Positions 52,602-59,742 of a DNA stretch of 59,742 nt are shown piece after piece. The notes under the pieces were generated by a model, which was not told where the DNA came from, did not search any database, and worked only from the letters and a program-made list of their open reading frames with translations. Numbering within the stretch: the first letter of the stretch is position 1; every line of letters starts with the position of its first letter. The position numbers were made by a program, and so were the translations under genes. The DNA is taken from positions 1-59,742 of the forward strand of contig CANEVP010000008.1 of assembly GCA_947442475.1 (NCBI GenBank), written 5' to 3'. This DNA comes from Rickettsiales bacterium. Its GTDB lineage: Bacteria; Pseudomonadota; Alphaproteobacteria; Rickettsiales; UBA1997.

Positions 52602-52672
52602 GTCATGCTGAGCCTGTCGAAGCATGATTCTGGGCACGGGCTCGAATCATGCTTCGACAGGCTCAGCATGAC
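52602..52672. repeat. Palindrome family A, copy 2 (perfect 29-bp arms)
   Basis: A 29-bp arm (52602-52630, starting GTCATGCTGAGCCTGTCGAA), a 13-bp spacer, and the exact reverse complement (52644-52672). The spacer, read on the other strand, resembles that of copy 1 (CCGTGCC). It lies 8 bp after rodA and 9 bp before the rmuC stop, so it also separates converging genes. Confidence 0.95.
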
Positions 52673-52681
52673 TTTAGAGAT

Positions 52682-53998
52682 TTATTCTTCGCCACCTTCC
52701 TCATTCACATCATACTCTTCCAACAACTTCACTTCTGCAGATTTCTTCCCTTCAATCCCAAGCTCTGCAATATTTTTCATCGCTGAATAAACCCCGCGAT
52801 TTAGCGATTTTGTCATTTTACTATGCATCCCCGATGCCTTATTCAATGCCTTTCCCAGCTCTTTTGATTCTTTAAAAATCATCGCCACATTGTCCAAAAG
52901 CTTGCGCACTTCGATCTTCAAATCTTCGATATTTTTTTCCTGTTTCACACGATCAATCACAACTCGCGCCTGCGATAAAAAGTTAATCAGGCCAATCGGA
53001 GAGGCCACAACCACACCAGCTTCAAGAGCCCTTTGCTCAAAATTCGCATCAGTCTCTCTAACAATTTCCATCATCTTTTCCGTCTGCAAAAACATAATAA
53101 TCATGATGCGGTAATCGCTGGCATTTTTGCTGCGCAATTCTTCAAATAAAAACTTGGCGTAATCCTTGCGTTTCAAGCTTTCGAGGTGTTTTCTAAAAGC
53201 ATCTTTGATCTTGGCTAAAATGATTTTTTCTTGCTCCAAATCACCAGCTTGGCGCGCCACTTCCAGATCTAAAAAATGTGGCGAAGACTTACTATCGATG
53301 ATGGAAATTTGATCATTAGGAAAAAACAAAATCGCGTCTGGCCTTTTTGACTCTTGCTCTGAAGCATTACTCAATCCCGAAAAATGCGATTGCAAAACAT
53401 AGTCACCAACCGCGTTTAAATCGGCTTTTTCTTTTAAGCCCGAATTCTTTAAAATATTTTCCAACGTAATTTCTGCAGTACGCCCTGCCGCTCCCGGAGT
53501 AAGCAGCGCCTGCCTTGTCAGATTTATCGTTTCCGAAGATTTTTTTACTTCATCATTTAGCGAAACCATTTTTGCCGTCACATTTTCAAAATTTTTGAAC
53601 AAATTTTCTGTGACTTTTTTGATGCTTTCTTGCTGCTGCAAACTGATCTGATTTTGCTGCTCATTATTTTTTTTCATCAGCTCATTAGAAAGCTGAAACA
53701 GCATGGTTTCCTTGTCTTTAGTCCAATCTTGTTTTTGCTTTTCTAAGAAATTTTGCTCTTGTTTTATCAGCTCATTTTGCTTCTCAAAATCGAGATTTTT
53801 TTGCTGCAAAAAATTAATTTTTTCTTCAGCTTTTTTCTTCTCTTCGCGTAAAAAATTTATTTCATTTTGCGCCGCTCTTAACTTTGCTAAAATGTAAAAA
53901 AACCCACAGCCGCAAAGGCCGATGATGATTGTAAATGCTAACGCTATTGCCATTGTAATTTGTAAATTGATTACTACTTTTTTTGCTTCCTCGCCCAT
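52682..53998 (-). CDS. rmuC: DNA recombination protein RmuC
   Basis: 438 residues. An N-terminal membrane helix (about 13-37) and a long coiled coil (about 40-140, rich in Gln, Lys and Glu) precede the RmuC nuclease-like domain with TPGAAGRTAEITLENILKN, RPDAILFFPNDQISIIDSK and FLQTEKMMEIV. RmuC limits DNA inversions and lies in the PD-(D/E)xK superfamily. It diverges from lon with only 21 bp between the start codons. Confidence 0.92.
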   Translation of the reverse strand: MGEEAKKVVINLQITMAIALAFTIIIGLCGCGFFYILAKLRAAQNEINFLREEKKKAEEKINFLQQKNLDFEKQNELIKQEQNFLEKQKQDWTKDKETMLFQLSNELMKKNNEQQNQISLQQQESIKKVTENLFKNFENVTAKMVSLNDEVKKSSETINLTRQALLTPGAAGRTAEITLENILKNSGLKEKADLNAVGDYVLQSHFSGLSNASEQESKRPDAILFFPNDQISIIDSKSSPHFLDLEVARQAGDLEQEKIILAKIKDAFRKHLESLKRKDYAKFLFEELRSKNASDYRIMIIMFLQTEKMMEIVRETDANFEQRALEAGVVVASPIGLINFLSQARVVIDRVKQEKNIEDLKIEVRKLLDNVAMIFKESKELGKALNKASGMHSKMTKSLNRGVYSAMKNIAELGIEGKKSAEVKLLEEYDVNEEGGEE

Positions 53999-54019
53999 TA
54001 ATTCACGCTCATTTCAATC

Positions 54020-56365
54020 ATGACGAAACAACAAATTCAATCGCAAGTTTTACACGCCTTGCCTTTGCGCGATGTAGTAATTTTTCCGCAAATGACGACG
54101 ACAATTTTGGTCGGTCGCGAAAAATCTTTAAACGGCGTTGAAGAATCGCGCAAAGTTAGTTTTCCAATTTTTGCCGTGACACAAACCAACCCCGATGTTG
54201 ATGCGTTTGACGAAAAAAATCTCTACAACACGGGCACTATTTGCCACGTCATTGAATCAATCAGAACGCCAGATGGAACTTTGAAAGTCATACTCCAAGG
54301 CCTGTCGCGCGCTAAGATAAAAAAGGCGATTACTGGCGAAAAATTCTTCACCTGCGAAATTGAAGTTGCTCTAGAACAAAAAGTTACAACCGACAATAAA
54401 GAACTGCTCGGCCTAATCAAAGCCTGTATCGAAACCTTCACGCAATATGCCGAATACAATAAACGCGTCACACCAGAAATTTTAGCGGCGCTTACCAAAG
54501 TGCGCTCACCCCATGAAATTGCTTACTCGATTGCCACTTGCATCAATGGCCCAGTTAAAGACAAGCAAGCAATTTTGGAAGAAGATGACCTAATTAAAAA
54601 ACTCTACAAAGTTTTAGAAATCTTAAAAGGCGAAGTTGAAATTGGCCAAGCCGAAGCGCGTATTAGCAAGTCAATTCAAGAAAAATTCACCAAACATCAA
54701 AAAGAATTTTACCTCAATGAGCAGCTCAAAAATATTAAAAAAGAGCTCGGGCAAGATGAAGAAAGCGAGACCAAAGAAATCAAAGAAAAACTGGCCAAAT
54801 TAAAGCTCACAGAAGATGTCAGAAAAAAATGCAATTCCGAGTTAGCTAAATTGGAAAAGATGAATCCCTACTCTTCTGAGTCAGGCGTAGTGCGTAACTA
54901 TTTAGATTGGATTTGCTCGCTGCCTTGGGACACAAAAACCAAACCAAGCAACAGCATCGAAAAATCGATGAAAATTTTGGACAAGCATCATTACGGGCTG
55001 GAAAAAATTAAAGAACGCATCATCGAATTCATCGCGGTGCAAATGAAAACCAAAGATTCTAAAGGCCCGATTTTATGCTTGGTTGGTGCACCGGGGGTTG
55101 GCAAAACTTCACTCGCCAAGTCAATCGCCGAAGCTCTGGGTCGCAAATATGTAAAAGTTTCTTTGGGAGGAGTGCGCGACGAATCTGAAATTCGCGGACA
55201 TCGCAGAACTTACATTGGCTCAATGCCCGGACGCATCATTCAATCAATGCGCAAAGTTAACGTGACCAATCCCCTGATGTTGCTTGATGAAGTTGATAAA
55301 ATGGCTCACGATTTTCGCGGCGATCCAGCTTCAGCTCTTTTAGAAGTTTTAGATCCTGAACAAAATTCAGCTTTTTCTGACCATTATTTGGAAGTTGATT
55401 ACGACTTGTCGAAAGTGATGTTTGTCGCAACTGCAAATAGCCTAAGCACCATTCCGGTGCCGCTTCGCGACCGTATGGAAATTATCAAACTTTCGGGCTA
55501 CACCGAAAATGAAAAATTGCACATTGCTAAAGAGCATTTGCTCGACAAACAGCGCCAAGAAAATGGTTTGGATAAAAATGAATTTAAAATTGATGACGCA
55601 GCAATTTTAAATTTGATTCGCCGCTACACCTTTGAAGCTGGAGTGCGCAATTTGAACCGTGAAATTTCTAACTTAGCGCGCAAAGCCACCAAAGAAATCA
55701 TCACTAAAAAAATCAAATCTCTGCACATTACCGAGAAAAATTTATCCAAATATGCCGGCGTTGAAAAACGTCATTTCGGCATGGCTAAAGATCATGATGC
55801 CGTAGGTGTTGTGACCGGATTAGCTTACACCGAATATGGTGGCGATTTGCTTGATATTGAAGTTTTGAAATTTGAAGGAAGCGGCAAAATTCAAACTACA
55901 GGAACCTTGGGTGATGTCATGAAAGAGTCGGCTCACATTGCTTTGAGCTACGCTCGATCTATCGCTAAAGATTACAAAATCGATCACAAAAAATTTAATA
56001 AATTCGATTTTCACATTCACGTGCCGGAAGGCGCCACCCCAAAAGACGGACCTTCCGCCGGCATTGCTCTTTGCGTTGCGCTAATTTCAGTTTTAACTGA
56101 CAAGCCAATTAAAAAAAATATCGCCATGACCGGTGAAATTACTCTCACCGGAAAGTCACTAGAAATTGGCGGCTTAAAAGAAAAACTTTTGGCAGCACTT
56201 CGCGGCGGCATCAAGACCGTGCTGATTCCGCAAGCCAATGCCAAAGATTTGCAAGACATGCCTAAAGAGGTTTTAAATAGCCTAACTATCAAACCGATTT
56301 CACGCATTGAAGAGGCGCTTTTGGAGTGCTTGGTAAAACCGAAGGGTAAAAAATCTAAGAAATAA
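54020..56365 (+). CDS. lon: ATP-dependent protease Lon
   Basis: 781 residues, the normal LonA size. The N-terminal substrate domain begins LPLRDVVIFPQMTTTILVGRE. The AAA+ domain has Walker A GAPGVGKTSLAKS (about 355) and ADSALLEVLDPEQN-like features (SALLEVLDPEQNSAFSDHY). The protease domain has the catalytic serine S679 in PKDGPSAGIALC and lysine K722 in EIGGLKEK. It degrades damaged proteins and, in other bacteria, antitoxins. A zeta-like toxin gene follows after 1 bp. Confidence 0.96.
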   Translation: MTKQQIQSQVLHALPLRDVVIFPQMTTTILVGREKSLNGVEESRKVSFPIFAVTQTNPDVDAFDEKNLYNTGTICHVIESIRTPDGTLKVILQGLSRAKIKKAITGEKFFTCEIEVALEQKVTTDNKELLGLIKACIETFTQYAEYNKRVTPEILAALTKVRSPHEIAYSIATCINGPVKDKQAILEEDDLIKKLYKVLEILKGEVEIGQAEARISKSIQEKFTKHQKEFYLNEQLKNIKKELGQDEESETKEIKEKLAKLKLTEDVRKKCNSELAKLEKMNPYSSESGVVRNYLDWICSLPWDTKTKPSNSIEKSMKILDKHHYGLEKIKERIIEFIAVQMKTKDSKGPILCLVGAPGVGKTSLAKSIAEALGRKYVKVSLGGVRDESEIRGHRRTYIGSMPGRIIQSMRKVNVTNPLMLLDEVDKMAHDFRGDPASALLEVLDPEQNSAFSDHYLEVDYDLSKVMFVATANSLSTIPVPLRDRMEIIKLSGYTENEKLHIAKEHLLDKQRQENGLDKNEFKIDDAAILNLIRRYTFEAGVRNLNREISNLARKATKEIITKKIKSLHITEKNLSKYAGVEKRHFGMAKDHDAVGVVTGLAYTEYGGDLLDIEVLKFEGSGKIQTTGTLGDVMKESAHIALSYARSIAKDYKIDHKKFNKFDFHIHVPEGATPKDGPSAGIALCVALISVLTDKPIKKNIAMTGEITLTGKSLEIGGLKEKLLAALRGGIKTVLIPQANAKDLQDMPKEVLNSLTIKPISRIEEALLECLVKPKGKKSKK

Positions 56366-56366
56366 A

Positions 56367-56936
56367 ATGCCCCAAGAAAAACAAATCCACATCATCGCAG
56401 GTCCAAACGGGGCGGGCAAAAGCTCTCATGCTCGCGTCACACTTTTGCCTAATTTTTTAAGCAGTAACGCTTTCATCAATGCCGATGAAATTGCCAAAAT
56501 GCTTTCTCCAGAAGATCCCGAAAAATCAGCGCTGGCGGCCGGCCGACTCATGTTAAAAAGAATGGAGTTTCTTTTAAACGAAGGTTCAGATTTTGCTTTG
56601 GAAACAACTTTATCAGCAAAAACTTATTTAAATTTTATTCGAGGCGCGCAGCAGCGCGACTACAAGGTGAATTTAATTTTTTTAAAACTAGAAAATTCCA
56701 ACCTCGCACACGAAAGAGTCTTGACTAGAGTAAGTAAGGGCGGTCATAATATCGAACCTCTCGTAATCCATCGCAGGTTCCAACGAGGTCTCGACAATTT
56801 AAAAGACTATCTAGAAATTGTCGACACAGCAACCATCTACGAATCCAGCGGTTTAGAACTGATCGAAATCGCAAGAAAAAGTGAAAATAAATTAACCGTC
56901 ATCAATCAAAATTTGTGGGAAACAATTTATGCGTAG
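56367..56936 (+). CDS. Zeta-toxin family P-loop kinase
   Basis: 189 residues. Walker A is IAGPNGAGKSSHA (12-19) and the zeta-type acidic residue is in AFINADEIAKML (D40). FALETTLSAKTYL and LTRVSKGGHNIEPLVIHRRFQRGL follow, all features of small zeta-like kinases. Classical zeta toxins phosphorylate UDP-GlcNAc and block peptidoglycan synthesis; the substrate of this shorter chromosomal class is unproven. It starts 1 bp after lon, and its stop overlaps the start of the next gene by 8 bp, the compact layout of a toxin-antitoxin pair. Confidence 0.8.
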   Translation: MPQEKQIHIIAGPNGAGKSSHARVTLLPNFLSSNAFINADEIAKMLSPEDPEKSALAAGRLMLKRMEFLLNEGSDFALETTLSAKTYLNFIRGAQQRDYKVNLIFLKLENSNLAHERVLTRVSKGGHNIEPLVIHRRFQRGLDNLKDYLEIVDTATIYESSGLELIEIARKSENKLTVINQNLWETIYA

Positions 56937-57321
56937 TGAAGAAATTCTGAAAAAAACCGCAGAAGGAATGAAAGAAGGCAATAAAATTTTGATCCAAGAA
57001 TTGGTTCGCGATCTAGAAGAAAAAGGCATCTCTCCCGTAATTACCATTGATGGAAAAGTTCAAAAATTAAAATTAATTGATGAAAGTGAACTAGAAGATT
57101 TTGAAGAAGAATTATTAAATTCTGGATTACAAAAATGTGACTTTTGTTTACTGGAAGAAGACACCACTCAAGCCCTAACAAACACTACTTACCCAATTGA
57201 CGGAAACGTGATTTTGATTCACAAAAAATCTGCCAAAATAAAAAAATACAAAGCCGGAAATAACTCCCACTGGGTGGTTGATTTTCACCATGATCTAAAA
57301 AGCAACTTCTTCACAAACTAA
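56929..57321 (+). CDS. Probable partner of the zeta-like kinase, with extended C-terminus
   Basis: 130 residues. The first 50 (EEILKKTAEGMKEGNKILIQ, then SPVITIDGKVQKLKL) resemble small antitoxin-like proteins found next to chromosomal zeta-like kinases. These are helical followed by a V-x-x-x-GKI-type strand pair. Unlike those, it continues for about 75 residues with DESELEDFEEELLNSGLQKC, CxxC-like spacing (KCDFC) and a beta-rich end VVDFHHDLKSNFF. The antitoxin role is inferred from overlap with the kinase gene and from N-terminal resemblance. yidC follows after 6 bp. Confidence 0.55.
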   Translation: MRSEEILKKTAEGMKEGNKILIQELVRDLEEKGISPVITIDGKVQKLKLIDESELEDFEEELLNSGLQKCDFCLLEEDTTQALTNTTYPIDGNVILIHKKSAKIKKYKAGNNSHWVVDFHHDLKSNFFTN

Positions 57322-57327
57322 CTCCTC

Positions 57328-59079
57328 ATGCAAAATAACAAAAATATCTTAGTCGCCACCATCCTTTCTGCTATGATCTTGCTGGGGTGGACTTGGCTTT
57401 ACGAAAAACCAAGAATGGAACGCTTGGAAGCGCAAAAAAAGATTTTAGCAGCGCAAAAGCCACAAGCAGCAGCGGTTAAAACCGTTGAAAATCAAGGCTC
57501 AACCCCACCAACCTCAGTTGAAACCAAGCAGTCTGAAACAATTTTAGCACCAAAAAATCGTAGTGAAATTTTAGCGCAAAGCCAAGCAACTCGAGTAGAA
57601 ATTCGCAGTGATAATTTACACGGATCAATCTTACTTAAAGGCGCGCGCTTTGATGATTTGACTTTGGCTAAATATTTTGAAACTACTGAAAAAAAGAATG
57701 AGGTAGTTCTTTTTGCTCCTTCCGAAAGCAAAGAAAGATATTTCACCGATTTTGGCTGGATCAGCTCTAGTAAAGGTTTGGAACTGCCAAATCCAGAAAC
57801 CCTTTGGAAAAGCGACAGCAAAAAATTAACTCCCGATTCACCGGTTATTCTTTCTTGGAAAAACCCGCAAAATGTTGAGTTTTTAATCAAAATTTCTCTC
57901 GACCAAAAATACATGTTTGGCGTGACACAAGTGGTTAAAAACGGTTCGAAACAAGAAATTTCGGTTGCTAGTTACGGCCGAGTAAATCGCGTTTTAAACG
58001 GCGCGCAAAAGCCAAACTTCATCTTACATGAAGGCACTATTGGCGTGTTTGACGACATTCTAAACGAAGTTACTTACAAAGATTTAATCGAAGATCGTCG
58101 CAAAGATTTTTCGTCTGAAAAAGGTGGCTGGCTGGGGATTACCGACAAATATTGGTTAAGCTCAATTTTGCCTGACAAAAGTTTGAAATTTAACGCCAAT
58201 TTCAGTCACAATTTTTCCAACCAAAATAGCTTTTTTAATTCTGAATTTATCGGCCAAGAGTTTAAAATTGCGGCAAGCGAAGAATTGAAATTCGATCACC
58301 ATCTTTTTGCCGGGGCCAAAACAGTTGGTCTTCTAGACCAATATGCCAAAGAATATGACGCCAAACTTTTTGATCGCGCCATTGATTTCGGCTGGTTTTA
58401 TTTCTTAACCAAACCTTTCTTTTTCATCATCGATTATTTGTCGAAACTTTTGGGCAATTTCGGTTTGGCAATTTTAGCAATGACGGTTTTGGTCAAGCTG
58501 GCATTGTTTCCAATGGCGAATAAATCTTACGCCGCAATTGGCAAAGTTAAGCAATTGCAGCCAAAAATTATGGCTCTGCGCGAACGCCTAAAAGATGACA
58601 AAATCGCTATGAATCGTGAGATGATGGAACTTTACAAAAGAGAAAAGGTTAATCCAGCTTCGGGTTGTTTACCGATTCTAATCCAAATTCCAATTTTCTT
58701 CTCACTTTACAAAGTGCTTTTCGTCACGCTCGACATGCGCCAAGCGCCGTTTTATGGCTGGATTCATGATTTGTCGGCACCAGATCCAACTTCAATTTTT
58801 AATCTATTTGGCTTGTTGCCTTTTGGAGTTAGTACCACTTTCACTATTGGCATCTGGCCTTTATTGATGGGCGCGACCATGATTATTCAGCAAAAATTAA
58901 GCCCAACAACAACTGACCCAACGCAAGCAAAAATCTTAAAATTTATGCCTTACGTTTTGACTTTTGTTTTAGCGGCGTTTCCTGCGGGACTTCTTATTTA
59001 CTGGACTTGGAGCAATACCTTGTCGATTTTACAACAATGGGTAATTACGAATAAGCTGAATCATGAAGTCAAAAAATAA
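57328..59079 (+). CDS. yidC: Membrane protein insertase YidC
   Basis: 583 residues. An N-terminal membrane anchor (about 6-23) is followed by a large periplasmic beta domain (about 60-340). The conserved five-helix insertase core has FGWFYFLTKPFFFIIDYL, NFGLAILAMTVLVKLALFP, ASGCLPILIQIPIFFSLYKVL and FPAGLLIYWTWSNTLSILQQW. It inserts proteins into the inner membrane alone or with SecYEG. It is separated from its common neighbours rpmH and rnpA, and the stretch between lon and yidC holds the toxin-like pair. Its end overlaps the next gene by 17 bp. Confidence 0.95.
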   Translation: MQNNKNILVATILSAMILLGWTWLYEKPRMERLEAQKKILAAQKPQAAAVKTVENQGSTPPTSVETKQSETILAPKNRSEILAQSQATRVEIRSDNLHGSILLKGARFDDLTLAKYFETTEKKNEVVLFAPSESKERYFTDFGWISSSKGLELPNPETLWKSDSKKLTPDSPVILSWKNPQNVEFLIKISLDQKYMFGVTQVVKNGSKQEISVASYGRVNRVLNGAQKPNFILHEGTIGVFDDILNEVTYKDLIEDRRKDFSSEKGGWLGITDKYWLSSILPDKSLKFNANFSHNFSNQNSFFNSEFIGQEFKIAASEELKFDHHLFAGAKTVGLLDQYAKEYDAKLFDRAIDFGWFYFLTKPFFFIIDYLSKLLGNFGLAILAMTVLVKLALFPMANKSYAAIGKVKQLQPKIMALRERLKDDKIAMNREMMELYKREKVNPASGCLPILIQIPIFFSLYKVLFVTLDMRQAPFYGWIHDLSAPDPTSIFNLFGLLPFGVSTTFTIGIWPLLMGATMIIQQKLSPTTTDPTQAKILKFMPYVLTFVLAAFPAGLLIYWTWSNTLSILQQWVITNKLNHEVKK

Positions 59080-59646
59080 TGACGAAATCGCTCAAGAATA
59101 CGAAACAACAAGCGAAGGCTACAGAAAAATAGCTCATAATAAGTTATTTCGGCTGCCGCTTCTAAATCATATTGTCGACAGCATTCCGCGAGATGGAAAG
59201 TTTTTAGATGCCGGTTGCGGGGTTGGGTCATTTTTAAAACAGCTAATCAGCGCTGCCCGAAATAAGGACCGAAGTGACATAGAATTTTTTGCCATTGATT
59301 ACGCTCAAGCGATGGTGGATGAGGCTAGAAGAGAAAATCCTGAAGCTAAAATATTTCAAGACGATCTAAAAAATCTAAGCTCTGAGGTGAAGACCCACAC
59401 TTTTGATTATGTAAATAGCACCGATGTTTTGTTTTTTTTAATCCAGAGCTTGGAGAAAGAGACAAGGCATTTGCAAGCTTACGATCGGTTACAAAAAAAG
59501 ATGGCCTCTTGAGAATTTCAGTGCGCGAACAGCGCTTTGACAAAGAGCAGTCACCAATATTTTTCGATTTCAGTGAAAATGATCTAAGAGCCCGTCCTAA
59601 GTCTTTTTTAGCCTCAAATTTTGACATGTTTTTAGCGCTTTTTTAG
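59063..59646 (+). pseudogene. Class I SAM-dependent methyltransferase, frameshifted and truncated
   Basis: The first frame (59063-59512, 149 aa) begins YRKIAHNKLFRLPLLNHIVD and has the SAM motif FLDAGCGVGSFLKQL (49-55) and AIDYAQAMVDEAR. At a run of eight T residues (59432-59439) the sense moves to another frame. That frame reads FFNPELGERDKAFASLRSVT, then KKDGLLRISVREQRFDKEQ and IFFDFSENDL, and runs to a TAG at 59644-59646. The end of this frame lies inside a palindromic element that starts at 59594, so the native C-terminus appears lost. Either a decayed gene, slippage-based switching, or a sequencing error could explain the shift. Confidence 0.7.
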
Positions 59647-59741
59647 TAAAATTACGACCAATATCAGGATATATTGCGAGTAATTTTACTAAAAAATAAG
59701 CAAAAATAGGGCGAAATTTGAGGTTAAAAAAGACTTAGGAC
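59594..59741. mobile_element. Palindromic MITE-like element at the window end
   Basis: The left end GTCCTAAGTCTTTTTTAGCC (from 59594) is repeated inverted at the right end (reverse complement of 59741 leftwards, GTCCTAAGTCTTTTTTAACC), each continuing into CTCAAATTT. An inner pair TTTTAGTAAAATTAC and GTAATTTTACTAAAA flanks the centre. No protein is encoded. It looks like a non-autonomous remnant of an insertion sequence with about 28-bp terminal repeats. It has cut into the end of the methyltransferase gene. The window stops one base after it. Confidence 0.75.
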
Positions 59742-59742
59742 A

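Noticed and set aside
1-59742. CRISPR array, rRNA, tmRNA or RNase P RNA
   Set aside because: I saw no evenly spaced direct repeats and no conserved cores of these RNAs in the window.

Overview
The window is AT-rich, densely coded alphaproteobacterial DNA. The most likely source is Rickettsiales or a relative. The gene order tuf - tRNA-Trp - secE - nusG - rplK - rplA - rplJ - rplL - rpoB - rpoC is the one known from Rickettsia. The bL31 protein is of the alphaproteobacterial zinc-free type, a biotin-dependent propionyl-CoA-carboxylase-type subunit is present, and there is an isolated virB8-virB9 pair. Placement below class is inference. Cell-wall and envelope genes (rodA, M23 peptidase plus bactofilin, tatB, yidC, ugd, manC) indicate a cell that still builds an envelope.

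Layout. 1-11960: the transcription/translation super-cluster, with hairpins at the rplL/rpoB and rpoB/rpoC boundaries and a strong terminator after rpoC. 11970-19631: a YejE-type permease, pyruvate dehydrogenase E2, two envelope proteins, a pstB-tatB pair on the minus strand, and a histidine kinase-ugd operon. 19638-27582: an accessory, defence-rich stretch beginning directly after a tRNA-Arg(CCU). It holds a type III modification methylase, a res gene that has lost its centre, a HEPN-like gene inside a cassette with about 78-bp structured inverted repeats, dusB, and an AbiL-like ATPase/RloB pair followed by a membrane protein. 27583-34228: nadE, two small membrane or zinc-ribbon proteins, gltX, M23 peptidase/bactofilin, rpmE (bL31) and a BioH-like hydrolase. 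34348-46069: comM, glnA, tRNA-Arg(UCU), yggS diverging from a ThiE-like gene, manC, ccmB, pccA, and the compact ubiA-nadD-tatD-tadA operon. 46192-49690: a parS-like site, parA, parB, hisC and an aspartyl protease. 49772-59646: virB9/virB8, rodA, rmuC, lon, a zeta-like kinase with its presumed partner, yidC, and a frameshifted methyltransferase whose end runs into a palindromic element at the window edge.

Non-coding structure is plentiful. There is a three-copy palindrome family (13-nt spacer, core TGAGCTTGTCGAA), a hairpin element present on both sides of pccA in inverted orientation, a 108-bp palindrome between glnA and comM, and a palindromic MITE-like element at the 3' end.

The most unusual object is the HEPN cassette at 22103-23208. 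Its two inverted arms are nearly identical, yet the 7-bp stem of an internal hairpin differs at four of seven pairs, every change being compensated on the other side. It sits where the helicase core of the type III restriction subunit should be. A 22-nt sequence at the start of its gene recurs at the 3' end of the RloB-like gene 4.6 kb downstream.
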